Shown here piece after piece: positions 42,675 to 52,318 of a stretch of 64,000 bases of DNA; position 1 is the first letter of the stretch; each line of letters begins with the position of its first letter. Below the pieces are notes generated by a model, which was not told where the DNA came from, did not search any database, and saw nothing but the letters and a program-made list of their open reading frames with translations. This DNA is from Spirosoma radiotolerans (lineage in GTDB: Bacteria > Bacteroidota > Bacteroidia > Cytophagales > Spirosomataceae), in assembly GCF_000974425.1 (NCBI RefSeq), contig NZ_CP010429.1, forward strand, positions 62,001 through 126,000. Direction: 5' to 3'. Both the position numbers and the translations under genes were made by a program.

Positions 42675-45110
42675 ATGAATAAGAACTGGAGAGTACTAAT
42701 TTTGGGAGGATTGCTGTGGCTAAGCTCGTTAACGGCTTGGGCACAGACAGACTCTTTGCTGCAGCAGGCTAATCGACTGCTCAGCTATAAAGCGTATGGG
42801 CGTGCCATTGAAGCGTACTCGGAACTCTTGAACGAGTATGATACCAAACTTACCAATACACAGCGATTTGCTATACAGAGTGGCCTGGCATCGGCTTATC
42901 AGCAAGTAGGCGATACGCAGAAAGCCGAGCGGTTCTTTCGGGAAGCGGCTGCCAATAGCGCTGAGGAAAGTCCACAACAGATACTGGAATTTGCCCAGAC
43001 ATTAGTCAAAAATGGTAAGCTTCAGGAGGGGCAGAAGCAGTACGAGCGCTACCTGCAGGTAAAAGCAAAGCAGCCTGAACGGGCAATGCCAACCGGGCCG
43101 GTAGCGGGCACAAGAAAAGACGCCGTTCGCTATCGGCTTGAGTATCTGGACTTAAATTCACAGGGTGAAGAGTTTAGTCCGGCGTTTTATCAGGATGGGC
43201 TCGTGTACGTAGCTGGTAAAAAAGGGGGCGCAACCATCGAAACCACAGGTAGTGGGGGCGGCTCTGGTTACCTCGATTTATTTTATGCGCCGAATCGAAA
43301 TAACCTGAAGGTTGCCAGCATCATTAATGCGGATGGCAGCGTTAGCAAAGCGCCGGATACCCGCTCCAAAACTCAATACGTGGTGGGGCAGGATAACTAC
43401 TCCCGGCCAACGGCCAATGATTCGCGCACCGTTCCGAATTTCTATGAGGGTATCAACATCTCCGAAGGCCTGGGTTATCAGGATCAGAGTGTTGATCCGG
43501 CAAAACAGTTTAGCAAGACACTAAATACAAAATATCATGAAGGCCCGGCTACCTTCTCGCGGGATGGGTCGCGCATAATTTTTACGCGCAACAACTACAA
43601 CAATGGCCGCGCCAGTAAAAGTACCACCGGTGTAAATAAGCTTAAGCTATACACGGCGACTCAGCAAAACGGCTCCTGGATGAACATTGAAGAATTGCCC
43701 TTCAATAATGACGAGTACTCGGTTGGTCACCCAACGTTAAGCCGCGATGAGCAGTATCTTTACTTTGCTTCGGATATGCCAGGTGGTTCGGGAGGTACGG
43801 ATTTGTATGTAAGCCGGTATCAAAATGGCCGATGGGGCCGACCAGTCAATTTAGGGCCGACTATTAATACAAGAGGAAACGAGTTATTTCCTTTTGTTGA
43901 TGACAACGGAAATCTGTATTTCTCATCGGATGGCCGCAAAGGCCTTGGTGCATTAGACGTGTTTTTTGCGACCTTGTCGGATGCGGTAACCGTACAAGCC
44001 GTCGAGCACCTCGATGCGCCCATTAACTCCGAGCAGGACGATTTTGGCTTCATAACCGATGCCAGTAGGCAGGGTGGCTACTTCAGCAGCAACCGGCGTA
44101 ATGGCAATGATGACATTTACCGTTTTGTGCGGGAAAGTTCGCTGTTTGGGTGCCGCGACCTGACCATACGCCTGTATGACACCAATTCGGAACAGCCCCT
44201 GGACAGCGTGACGGTGCTGATTAAATCGCGGGGCGAAGGCCGACCGGATCGTACCTTAGTTAGTGACGCCAATGGATTCATGCGCATCTGTCTGGAAGGC
44301 AATAATGCGTTTACCTTTCAGGCTAGCCGGGATGGATATATCAATAGTACAGTAGGTTTTACCACAACATCTTTAACCGATGACCAGCCCAGCCGACTGG
44401 AAATTGGGCTTATAAAGCCAACCGTCGTCATGGATACTATTGCGACCGACAATGCCATCAACGCTGGCCCCTTAACCCAGTCGCGCATAAGCGGTGTAGT
44501 GATGAGCGCCCGAGATCGAAAACCGATAGATGGAGTAACTGTCCGGCTTCGGAACGAGTGCGATCGTTCTCTACGAGAGTACGTAACGGGCCCCGATGGA
44601 CGTTATACCTTTAACGTGGTCGAGGGCTGCGATTACACGCTTGTGGCCTCTAAGCCAGCGTTTGGAACGAATACAAACCGAATCAAACGGTTGCCTAAAA
44701 AGACGAAACCCAAAGAGGTTTCGGCCGACTTGCGCATGTTGAGCGTTGGTGATGTAGTTACAATTGATAACATTTATTACGATCTCGACCGTTTCAGTCT
44801 GCGAGCCGATGCCGCCCGCGAGCTGGATAAAGTCGTGGCAACCATGCGTAAATATCCTTCCCTGATCATTGAAATTCGCTCCCATACCGACAGCCGGGGT
44901 GAGGCAGAACATAACAAAGCCCTATCGCTGCAACGCGCCAAAGCCGTTGCCAATTACCTGGTGTCGAAAGGCATTAGCCGACGCCGTATGTCGACGCTGG
45001 GTATGGGCGAATCGCAGCTGGTGAATAACTGCACTGACGGTGTTATTTGTACCGATGCCGAACACCAGCGTAACCGCAGAACGGAGTTTCGGGTAGTGGA
45101 AATAAAATAA
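42675..45110 (+). CDS. OmpA-family protein with TPR, propeller and carboxypeptidase-like domains (PorE-like)
   Basis: 811 residues. Signal peptide (about 1-24), TPR units (about 30-130), PD40/WD40-like propeller blades (FSRDGSRIIFTRN, HPTLSRDEQYLYFASDMPGG, NLYFSSDGRKG), a carboxypeptidase regulatory-like domain (RISGVVMSARDRKPIDGVTV), and a C-terminal OmpA domain (IEIRSHTDSRGEAEHNKALS, LQRAKAVANYL) that binds peptidoglycan. This order matches PorE, which anchors the type IX secretion system to the cell wall. Many paralogues exist, so this need not be the core PorE. It sits directly after a gene for a type IX cargo protein. Confidence 0.85.
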   Translation: MNKNWRVLILGGLLWLSSLTAWAQTDSLLQQANRLLSYKAYGRAIEAYSELLNEYDTKLTNTQRFAIQSGLASAYQQVGDTQKAERFFREAAANSAEESPQQILEFAQTLVKNGKLQEGQKQYERYLQVKAKQPERAMPTGPVAGTRKDAVRYRLEYLDLNSQGEEFSPAFYQDGLVYVAGKKGGATIETTGSGGGSGYLDLFYAPNRNNLKVASIINADGSVSKAPDTRSKTQYVVGQDNYSRPTANDSRTVPNFYEGINISEGLGYQDQSVDPAKQFSKTLNTKYHEGPATFSRDGSRIIFTRNNYNNGRASKSTTGVNKLKLYTATQQNGSWMNIEELPFNNDEYSVGHPTLSRDEQYLYFASDMPGGSGGTDLYVSRYQNGRWGRPVNLGPTINTRGNELFPFVDDNGNLYFSSDGRKGLGALDVFFATLSDAVTVQAVEHLDAPINSEQDDFGFITDASRQGGYFSSNRRNGNDDIYRFVRESSLFGCRDLTIRLYDTNSEQPLDSVTVLIKSRGEGRPDRTLVSDANGFMRICLEGNNAFTFQASRDGYINSTVGFTTTSLTDDQPSRLEIGLIKPTVVMDTIATDNAINAGPLTQSRISGVVMSARDRKPIDGVTVRLRNECDRSLREYVTGPDGRYTFNVVEGCDYTLVASKPAFGTNTNRIKRLPKKTKPKEVSADLRMLSVGDVVTIDNIYYDLDRFSLRADAARELDKVVATMRKYPSLIIEIRSHTDSRGEAEHNKALSLQRAKAVANYLVSKGISRRRMSTLGMGESQLVNNCTDGVICTDAEHQRNRRTEFRVVEIK

Positions 45111-45112
45111 GT

Positions 45113-45218
45113 GCGTTAAAAATGATGAATGATATTGTTAGTCGAAGCGTTGAGGGCGTGTTAGCTATGTGCTACTCTGGTAATCATTCATCCTTTATCT
45201 TTTATCATTCTTGTTAAC
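45113..45218. repeat. Intergenic hairpin element, GATGAATGAT family (before ispE)
   Basis: GATGAATGAT (45124-45133) is exactly complementary to ATCATTCATC (45183-45192). Further out, GTTAAAAATGAT on the left faces ATCATTCTTGTTAAC on the right, with extra TTTATCTTTT words in the right arm. The right arm contains the TTG used as the ispE start. Confidence 0.75.
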
Positions 45219-46017
45219 CTTTCCTGCCTGTAAAATCAACATCGGCTTACGAATTACGGAGAAACGTTCCGATGGCTTTCATAATCTGGAGTCGTGTTTT
45301 TATCCAGTTCGGTGGGGTGATATTCTGGAAATAATACCCGCTCCTGAGTTTCGCTTCACGGATAGTGGGTTGTCCATTCCTGGTAGTCTAAGTCATAATT
45401 TGTGCGTTAAGGCGTATAACCTGTTGAAGGCTGATTTCGAGCTGCCTCCTGTTCAGATGCACCTTCACAAAATTGTCCCTATTGGTGCAGGGCTGGGCGG
45501 TGGTTCGGCTGATGCGGCCTTTACGCTGAAGCTACTGAATGATCAGTTTCGCTTGCAACTTAGTATAGCCCAATTGGAAGATTATGCCCGGCTGCTCGGG
45601 AGCGATTGTGCGTTTTTTATTCAGAATCGCCCTTTGTACTGTACCGGGAAAGGGGACGTCTTCTCAGAAATTGGCGTTAGCCTCAGTGGTTATCACATCT
45701 TACTTATTTACCCCAATCTGGCTATTTCGACCGCCGAAGCTTATGCTGGTGTAAAGCCCCGAAAAACCGACGTTTCGCTACACGATCAGTTGGTGGCGCC
45801 CATTGATCATTGGCATACAACCATTCATAATGATTTCGAAGATAGCCTCTTTCCTGCTTACCCAATTCTTGGGCAGATTAAGCAGCAACTTTACGAGGCA
45901 GGGGCTGTTTATGCCAGTATGAGCGGGTCTGGGTCAACCGTCTACGGTATTTTTAATGCGCCAATACTTATACCAAACCAATTTTCAACTTACCGCGTTT
46001 GGGAAGGAAAGCTATAA
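45211..46017 (+). CDS. ispE: 4-diphosphocytidyl-2-C-methyl-D-erythritol kinase
   Basis: 268 residues of the GHMP kinase family. ATP-binding motif PIGAGLGGGSADAAF near residue 92, and the C-terminal SMSGSGSTVYGIF loop. It phosphorylates CDP-methylerythritol in the non-mevalonate isoprenoid pathway. The conserved opening (LTFPACKINIGLRITEKRSDGFH) has no ATG in frame, and the frame is closed by TAA at 45181. So the TTG at 45211, inside the right arm of a hairpin repeat, is the only plausible start. Confidence 0.93.
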   Translation: MLTFPACKINIGLRITEKRSDGFHNLESCFYPVRWGDILEIIPAPEFRFTDSGLSIPGSLSHNLCVKAYNLLKADFELPPVQMHLHKIVPIGAGLGGGSADAAFTLKLLNDQFRLQLSIAQLEDYARLLGSDCAFFIQNRPLYCTGKGDVFSEIGVSLSGYHILLIYPNLAISTAEAYAGVKPRKTDVSLHDQLVAPIDHWHTTIHNDFEDSLFPAYPILGQIKQQLYEAGAVYASMSGSGSTVYGIFNAPILIPNQFSTYRVWEGKL

Positions 46018-46089
46018 AATAGTTTAGTGTTTGTCGTTTTGCCCTGCTGAAAATTGCGAATTCCGGACGACAAGCCACATACCGACCCT

Positions 46090-46698
46090 ATGAGTAATAT
46101 GATAACGAAACGGCGGGAGCCGTTCCGCTTTATGGTGTGGTTGGGCATCGCCAGCAGCGTGCTGTTGTTTACAATACTGCTGGTCGCTTATGTCGTTCGC
46201 CAAACGGGGCCGGGCTGGGTGGCTACGAAGCTACCGAATGTATTTCTGGTTAGCACAGGGGTTATTTTGCTAAGTAGCCTGACGCTAAAAAACGCCATTC
46301 AGGCGTTTCGACATGAGCGGTTTGGTACGTATCGCGCCAATATTGCCACCACCTTTGGGCTGGGTATTCTGTTCGTTATCCTCCAGGCCTGGGGATGGCG
46401 CCAGATGACCCAGATGGGTATCGAACTGAAAGGAAACCCGGCTGGTGGGTTTGTATATATTATTTCGGGTATTCACCTGCTCCACATCGTAATCGGTCTT
46501 ATCTTCTTAGCCATTCTGCTGGTCGAAGCCATGCGCCGTCGGCTCTATGTCGACTCATTTGTATACAGTGTCAATCCGCCGAACTGGTTAAAAATCAGGT
46601 TAATTTCATTGTACTGGCACTTTGTTGATATACTCTGGCTCGGTTTGTTTGCCTTTTTAGTTATTCATCACGGCCTCAATCTACGCCTATCTCTCTAA
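46090..46698 (+). CDS. Haem-copper oxidase subunit III-like membrane protein
   Basis: 202 residues with five membrane helices and no long loops. The pattern matches cytochrome c oxidase subunit III (AGGFVYIISGIHLLHIVIGL, then LISLYWHFVDILWLGLF). Subunits I and II are not in the window, so it may work with a distant oxidase or be a lone paralogue, as is frequent in Bacteroidota. A TTG at 46054 is in frame, but ATG 46090 is preferred. The gap to ispE contains a weak TTTGTCGT/ACGACAAG pairing. Confidence 0.82.
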   Translation: MSNMITKRREPFRFMVWLGIASSVLLFTILLVAYVVRQTGPGWVATKLPNVFLVSTGVILLSSLTLKNAIQAFRHERFGTYRANIATTFGLGILFVILQAWGWRQMTQMGIELKGNPAGGFVYIISGIHLLHIVIGLIFLAILLVEAMRRRLYVDSFVYSVNPPNWLKIRLISLYWHFVDILWLGLFAFLVIHHGLNLRLSL

Positions 46699-46763
46699 GA
46701 ATTACCCGATTTCGGGGCTTTATACCGTTATTTGTTTATTATAAAGTCCGTATTTAACTATTC

Positions 46764-48740
46764 ATGAAAAAAATCGCTCTCTGGGCAGGATTATGGGCAT
46801 TAAGTGTAATGTCCTTCGCTCAAACTGCACCTTCATCGACTTCCGTTCCGGGGTCAAAATATGATCCGCTAGCGCTGTTTCATCCGTTATTCAATATGCA
46901 ACCCGGTAACGACTATCGTACCGGCAGCGGTGCTCCCGGCCCCCGATATTGGCAAAATCGGTCGGATTACCAGATCAATGTCGCGCTCGATGATCAGCAA
47001 AACACCATCACCGGCGACGTAACCATTACGTACAAGAATAACTCGCCCGAATCATTGGCCTACCTATGGCTGCAACTGGATCAGAATGCTTTTAGTGATA
47101 CCTCACGGGCCTCGAAAACGACACCTGTTTCGGGTGGGCGATTTGGAAACCTGGGGTTTGCGGGTGGATTGACCATTTCGAGCGTGACGGTTGAAGAGGG
47201 AAAGGGCAAGTTTTCGGCGATGCCTTTCACCATTACCGATACGCGTATGCAAATCCGTCTGGCAGAGCCCGTAAAACCAAATGGCGATGTCGTGAAAATA
47301 AAAATTGCCTATTCGTTTAAAATTCCGGAATATGGGTCTGATCGCATGGGTCAGTTGAAACGGAAAGATGGCATTATTTACGAAATAGCCCAGTGGTATC
47401 CACGCATGTGCGTCTATGATGATATAGAAGGCTGGAACGTACTGCCTTATCTGGGCGCAGGTGAGTTTTACCTCGACTATGGCGATTATGAATACACGAT
47501 AACCGCACCCTGGGATCACATTGTGGTTGGTTCGGGTGAATTGCTGAACCCGAATGAAGTGCTTACCGCCGAACAACTGAAGCGCCTGGATCAGGCGCGT
47601 AAGAGCGATCAAACGGTGATCATCCGGGGGAAAGATGAGGTGAACAACCCCAACAGCCGTCCGAAAAAATCAGGTACCTTAACCTGGAAATTTCGTTGCC
47701 AGAACAGCCGCGATGTAGCCTGGGCTTCGTCGAAAGCGTTTGTATGGGATGCGGCAAAAATGAATCTGCCCAGTGGCAAGCCTGCCCTTGCGCAATCGGT
47801 TTATCCCGTCGAAAGTGCGACCAACGATTCCTGGGGACGTTCTACAGAGTATGTAAAGGGCTGTCTTGAGTTTTATTCTAAATACCTGTATGAGTTCAGC
47901 TACCCCGTAGCGACCAACGTGGCGGGTATTGTGGGCGGTATGGAATACCCCGGCATCGTTTTCTGCGATCATAAGGACAAAAAGGATGCTCTCTGGGGTG
48001 TGACTGACCACGAGTTTGGCCACAACTGGTTCCCGATGATTGTGGGTAACAACGAGCGTAAATTCCCTTGGATGGATGAAGGCTTTAATACCTTTATCAA
48101 TACGCTCTCCACCGCTAACTTCAACAAAGGCGAGTATAACCGGGAGCGGGGAACGATGCACGACATTGCACCAGCTCTTTTTTATCCTGCTGAACCCATC
48201 ATGACCATTCCCGATGTGCAACAGCCACGGGCGTTGGGCATACTGGCCTACTACAAGCCGGGCATGGGCCTGAAACTACTTCGTGAGGTCATTCTGGGAC
48301 CCGATCGGTTCGACTTTGCTTTCAAGAATTACGTGAGCCGCTGGGCTTTCAAACACCCAACGCCTTATGACTTTTTCCGGAGTATTGAAGATGGAGCCGG
48401 TGAGGATTTAGGCTGGTTCTGGCGGGGCTACTTCTACGAAACCTGGAAACTCGATCAGGGCGTACGCGATGTAAAATATGTTGATGGGGCCGCCGATAAA
48501 GGATCGCTGATTTCAATCGAAAACCTGGATAAGCTGGCCATGCCAGTCACGATTGAAGTGACGGAAAGCAATGGAAAAAAAGGCCGGGTAAATTTACCCA
48601 TCGAAGTTTGGCAGCGCGGTGGAACCTGGACGTTCAAATACAACTCGACATCGTCGTTAAAAACAGTGGTTGTTGATCCTGATCAACTGCTACCGGATGT
48701 CAACAGCAAGAACAACACCTGGCGGGCCGAAGCCCAATAA
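46764..48740 (+). CDS. M1-family metallopeptidase
   Basis: 658 residues. Signal peptide (about 1-19, ending SFAQ). Zinc site H416-EFG-H420 with the third ligand E439 (FPWMDEG), that is HExxH-x18-E. Exopeptidase motif GGMEYPG is present in place of GAMEN. The N-terminal beta-domain covers about residues 60-260. It is probably a periplasmic or surface aminopeptidase that trims peptides for nutrition. No type IX sorting domain is visible at its C-terminus. Confidence 0.92.
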   Translation: MKKIALWAGLWALSVMSFAQTAPSSTSVPGSKYDPLALFHPLFNMQPGNDYRTGSGAPGPRYWQNRSDYQINVALDDQQNTITGDVTITYKNNSPESLAYLWLQLDQNAFSDTSRASKTTPVSGGRFGNLGFAGGLTISSVTVEEGKGKFSAMPFTITDTRMQIRLAEPVKPNGDVVKIKIAYSFKIPEYGSDRMGQLKRKDGIIYEIAQWYPRMCVYDDIEGWNVLPYLGAGEFYLDYGDYEYTITAPWDHIVVGSGELLNPNEVLTAEQLKRLDQARKSDQTVIIRGKDEVNNPNSRPKKSGTLTWKFRCQNSRDVAWASSKAFVWDAAKMNLPSGKPALAQSVYPVESATNDSWGRSTEYVKGCLEFYSKYLYEFSYPVATNVAGIVGGMEYPGIVFCDHKDKKDALWGVTDHEFGHNWFPMIVGNNERKFPWMDEGFNTFINTLSTANFNKGEYNRERGTMHDIAPALFYPAEPIMTIPDVQQPRALGILAYYKPGMGLKLLREVILGPDRFDFAFKNYVSRWAFKHPTPYDFFRSIEDGAGEDLGWFWRGYFYETWKLDQGVRDVKYVDGAADKGSLISIENLDKLAMPVTIEVTESNGKKGRVNLPIEVWQRGGTWTFKYNSTSSLKTVVVDPDQLLPDVNSKNNTWRAEAQ

Positions 48741-48756
48741 GCAGTAAAGCCATACG

Positions 48757-48837
48757 TTTACAAGTCAAAAAGTCGAAAGTGGCTGACGCAGGATGAATCC
48801 TAACACGTCAGCCACTTTCGACTTTTTGACTTGTAAA
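48757..48837. terminator. Perfect 32-bp hairpin between convergent genes
   Basis: The arm at 48757-48788 is exactly complementary to 48806-48837 with a 17-base loop; CCATAC/GTATGG extends the pairing on the outside. It separates the M1 peptidase from the convergent KAS III gene, so it probably acts in both directions. The stem is longer than needed for termination and is made of AAGTCAAAAAGTCGAAAGTG-type words, like the other intergenic elements. Confidence 0.85.
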
Positions 48838-48847
48838 TAGTATGGTT

Positions 48848-49786
48848 CTATACTTCCACTAGCATAGCCCCAAAAGAATATCCTCCTCCAAAGACCGTAA
48901 TAACGATACGCTCACCTTTCTGGAAACTGTCCCACCGCTCCGAAAGAGCAATGGCGCAACCAGCGCAACCCGTATTGCCATATCGCTGAATGTTTGAAAT
49001 CAGCTTTTCTTCAGGTAAGCCCAATGTTTTCATCACATTGCGCGAGATGCGAAGATTGGCCTGGTGAGGCAGAATATAATCCACATCGGCAAGCTCCAGG
49101 CCGCACTGCTCGATTACCTGTAAACTGGCTTTGGGCATGTATACGCAAGCGTTAATAAACACATCGCGGCCGTGTGGCATTGTAACGCCCCCATCGGCGG
49201 GTTTCATCATTACGCCTGTCGTCGCTTTGGGTGTATGCGCTGCCCCACCGGTTTGCAAGGCTTTAATTGCGAAATCACCTTCACTCTGCCGTTCTTTGGT
49301 GATCAGCAATGCGGCTGCTCCATCGCCCCACAAATGCCCTGAGATAGTATCGGTTTCGTTGTAGTACAGCGTATTGTGTTCCGATACAATGACCAAAGCA
49401 CGGCTCGCTTTGTTAAGCGCAAAATAGCCCTCGACCACTTCAATCGCATTTAATAATGACGAACAGGCGGTTGAAATGGAAACGACTGGAATGTCGGCAA
49501 TGCCCAGGTAGTGCTGCGCTTCGTGAGCAATCGAGACAATGGTATCGTAAGGCGTATAGGTACCTCCTACAATTAAATCAATATTGGTCAGGTCGGCTTT
49601 TTCCATGAGTCGTTGAACGACGTCAACCGTCATGGTATTTGAGTTCTCGCCGGGAGCGGCTTTGCGTCGCTCCACAATTCCTGTTCGCTCGATAATCCAC
49701 TCGCTGGACAGACCATTGAGCTGCGTAAAATGTTCATTGCCGACTACCTGCGAGGGCAGATAATGGCTTACTGCATGTATGTACAT
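48848..49786 (-). CDS. 3-oxoacyl-ACP synthase III family protein
   Basis: 312 residues of the thiolase fold. Catalytic triad C108 (STACSSLLNAIEV), H241 (ILPHQANLRI) and N271 (IQRYGNTGCAG), as in FabH. It condenses an acyl-CoA starter with malonyl-ACP. Divergence from the housekeeping form (GTYTPYDTIVSIAHEAQHYLG) suggests a specialised ketosynthase III, for example for branched or aryl starters, but this is inference. It stands alone. Confidence 0.88.
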   Translation of the reverse strand: MYIHAVSHYLPSQVVGNEHFTQLNGLSSEWIIERTGIVERRKAAPGENSNTMTVDVVQRLMEKADLTNIDLIVGGTYTPYDTIVSIAHEAQHYLGIADIPVVSISTACSSLLNAIEVVEGYFALNKASRALVIVSEHNTLYYNETDTISGHLWGDGAAALLITKERQSEGDFAIKALQTGGAAHTPKATTGVMMKPADGGVTMPHGRDVFINACVYMPKASLQVIEQCGLELADVDYILPHQANLRISRNVMKTLGLPEEKLISNIQRYGNTGCAGCAIALSERWDSFQKGERIVITVFGGGYSFGAMLVEV

Positions 49787-49929
49787 CAGGCCAAATAAGT
49801 AGGGCTAATCCAGGTATAACCTGAATTAGGCCTTAAAGTTAAATCCTTCCGGGAAAACGTGGTATTGCTCATTAGAACAATACTATAACGTATTTGATTT
49901 TTTATGTAAAAGTAAGTCAGATTCACTAA

Positions 49930-51054
49930 CTAGTTTGTATGAATTACCTGTTCATAAAACTGAAGTAGCTTTTTAGCTTCGCTCGTCCAATTATAAAGTT
50001 GTTGCACAGCTTGTTGTCCGCGTTGTCCCATGGAGCGGGCTTCGTCGGGATGCTCAATCAAATAAGCGAGTGCATCAGCCACCTGTACCGGGTCATAAGG
50101 TGAAACGCAAAAGCCGCATTTATGTCGATCAACAATAGCACGATAAAGAGGAAAGTCGGATGTAACGACGGGGAGGCCCAGGGCCATATATTCAAACAAT
50201 TTTGTTGTATAGGATTCTGGATAATCACCAACCGGTTTGAGTAACGCCAATCCAGCCGTTGCCTGGGCAGCGTAGGGAAAAGCAGCACGCTGGTCGGTGT
50301 AGCCATAAAAACAAAGATGACTCCGTACCAAGTCGTAATCAGTCAGTTTCTCCAGTTTATCGACTGTAAAGGTACGCCGGCCAAACAGATGGACAATAAA
50401 CCGGGGGTGTGTTATTTTCAATTTTGCCAAGCTGGCAACGAGTGTGTCGATTGCCCGGTCAAAACTAAGTAAGCCAATGTAGAAAAACGATGGCTCTTCC
50501 CGACTCGGGTTGTAAGGAATTTGAAACGGTTTGAGAAAAGAAAGAAGTGGGTAATTGTAGAGGATAACATGAGGCTTCGCTAGCCCAGAATAGGTGCTTA
50601 CGTAGCCGTGTTCGGTGAAAATAAAATAGAAATGCTGCCGGGCGAGCTGGTCAAACCAGCGAAATGATTTTTCCAGCCAGTAGCCTTTATTGACGTCTTT
50701 CCGATGTAGTTTCTTGTGCAGGTTTTCCTGTACCTCATAAATGATCCGCGCGCCAAAGAGCCGAAATACATACGCAAATGGAATGAACTCCGGCACATAT
50801 ACATGAACAAGCCGAGGACGCAGCCAAAGGCCGCGAAGCAAAATAAACGGGCAGGTAATCAGCACCCGCCAACCTACTCGCTGAAAATAAGGCAGACGAA
50901 TGAAACGAATGTCAGGAGCAGCAGACGCATCGGCATGGGGAAGCGCACAAAATACGTCGTATGTTGCGGCAAGCGTTTGGCATTGTTTAAACACCACTCG
51001 GGGGTCATGAGCAGGGTGGGCCGTGCTAACATGCAAAACGCGGATCTTTTTCAC
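49930..51054 (-). CDS. Family 4-type glycosyltransferase
   Basis: 374 residues with two Rossmann domains (GT-B). The N-terminus KIRVLHVSTAHPAHDPRVVF and the C-terminal donor site SYTTKLFEYMALGLPVVTSDFPLYRAIV are typical of GT4 enzymes. It probably adds a sugar in surface-glycan synthesis. Its ATG overlaps the end of the DUF922 gene by four bases. The main polysaccharide locus begins beyond secA, about 5 kb away. Confidence 0.87.
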   Translation of the reverse strand: MKKIRVLHVSTAHPAHDPRVVFKQCQTLAATYDVFCALPHADASAAPDIRFIRLPYFQRVGWRVLITCPFILLRGLWLRPRLVHVYVPEFIPFAYVFRLFGARIIYEVQENLHKKLHRKDVNKGYWLEKSFRWFDQLARQHFYFIFTEHGYVSTYSGLAKPHVILYNYPLLSFLKPFQIPYNPSREEPSFFYIGLLSFDRAIDTLVASLAKLKITHPRFIVHLFGRRTFTVDKLEKLTDYDLVRSHLCFYGYTDQRAAFPYAAQATAGLALLKPVGDYPESYTTKLFEYMALGLPVVTSDFPLYRAIVDRHKCGFCVSPYDPVQVADALAYLIEHPDEARSMGQRGQQAVQQLYNWTSEAKKLLQFYEQVIHTN

Positions 51055-52133
51055 TTGATTACTCCCAGGCTACGTAATTCAGCATCGATCTTTTGATTCC
51101 AGCGTTCCTGAGCTGGCTGGTTCAGGCTATGATTCGTCTCGTCATCATACTGGGTTTGCATCTTGCTCATCTCCCGAAACGACTCAATAAACTGGTACTG
51201 AGTAATGCTGTTATAATCTTCCAGCGTAAGGCTATCCGGGTGAATTTTTCGCTTGAAGCGCTCGACAATGATCTTCGTAATGTCGAAATGGCGTTGTTCA
51301 TGGTTCAGTGCGTAGGCATTACGCGCATCCGAACGCGCCCAGGAAGAGGGTTTCAACATATACGCTTTGGCTTGAAGGTTCAGTATGATGATGCCATCTT
51401 TCACCATGCTCTTGCCTTCGTACGAAAAACTGGTAAACACTTCGGCAGCATAGTGACTACCTTGCCGTGGCGCTGCCTGAAAGTCGGCCCAGGTTAGTTT
51501 TCGGGCGGTATTATAATGAACCGTATCGTCGTCTGTAATTCGGGTATCGTCGATAAAGTTGATTTTCAGGCTTCGGGCAAGTTTCTCATTTCGTCCGCTT
51601 TCTCGTTTCATGTACTCGTTCAGGCTGCGTAAAGACGATACGACTGCCTGCCGAATAGTGGATTCGATAACGTCCAGATTGCCTAGCGGCCGGGTGTAGG
51701 TCGCGCTTCCCTGATAGTCAGTCAGCCGGGTGCTGGTGGTAACACCGGCGTCATCTTTACCCAACAATTCGAACGTTACGGCAAACGAAAACTGTCCGGA
51801 TACACGATTTCCAACGGCGGTTTCGCTCACCCGGCACTGGCGAACGCGCATGGCAATGGGCCGTAGCGCCTTGTTCTGCCTTACTCCCTGATCGATGAAA
51901 TGATGAAGACTAATGGCAACGCCTTTGTCCAGATCAACGGGTTGCGGTGCCTGATTGAGGACCAGAGCCAATCGGGCAACGGGGCCACGGTCGGGGCGCT
52001 GATCGGTAACGGCGGCAATGTAAAATTCTTTTGGGGTAAATGGGAACTGCTCTGAACGGAGCCGAATAGGGTCAGGAGCTATTGAGAAGGCGAATGACCC
52101 AACCAGGAACAGAAATAAAAAGACCTTATTCAT
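51051..52133 (-). CDS. Secreted DUF922-like protein
   Basis: 360 residues. Signal peptide (MNKVFLFLFLVGSFAFS). The C-terminal half resembles DUF922: RKLTWADFQAAP and ALNHEQRHFDITKIIVERFK, where HExxH-like His/Glu residues suggest a zinc-dependent hydrolase; this activity is predicted, not shown. The N-terminal half is unassigned. Coupled to the glycosyltransferase by a four-base overlap. Confidence 0.78.
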   Translation of the reverse strand: MNKVFLFLFLVGSFAFSIAPDPIRLRSEQFPFTPKEFYIAAVTDQRPDRGPVARLALVLNQAPQPVDLDKGVAISLHHFIDQGVRQNKALRPIAMRVRQCRVSETAVGNRVSGQFSFAVTFELLGKDDAGVTTSTRLTDYQGSATYTRPLGNLDVIESTIRQAVVSSLRSLNEYMKRESGRNEKLARSLKINFIDDTRITDDDTVHYNTARKLTWADFQAAPRQGSHYAAEVFTSFSYEGKSMVKDGIIILNLQAKAYMLKPSSWARSDARNAYALNHEQRHFDITKIIVERFKRKIHPDSLTLEDYNSITQYQFIESFREMSKMQTQYDDETNHSLNQPAQERWNQKIDAELRSLGVIK

Positions 52134-52263
52134 ACTACCCTAATAACGGCTCGTTTTAGCAAAAAGTGCAGCGTAGATGCTATCACGCTTGTTCAACAAA
52201 TGCTATGCCACAGGTGTGGTTAGGAATTGACTATCATGGTGTAAGACGAACTCCCGTATAGGC

Positions 52264-52299
52264 AGAACGCCCCCTGAATGGATATTCAGGGGGCGTTCT
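52264..52299 (-). terminator. Hairpin terminator downstream of secA
   Basis: AGAACGCCCCCTGAAT (52264-52279) is exactly complementary to 52284-52299 with loop GGAT. It lies 20 bases after the secA stop. There is no strong U-tract on the minus side. Confidence 0.75.
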
Positions 52300-52318
52300 C
52301 TATATTGCTGTAAGAACC

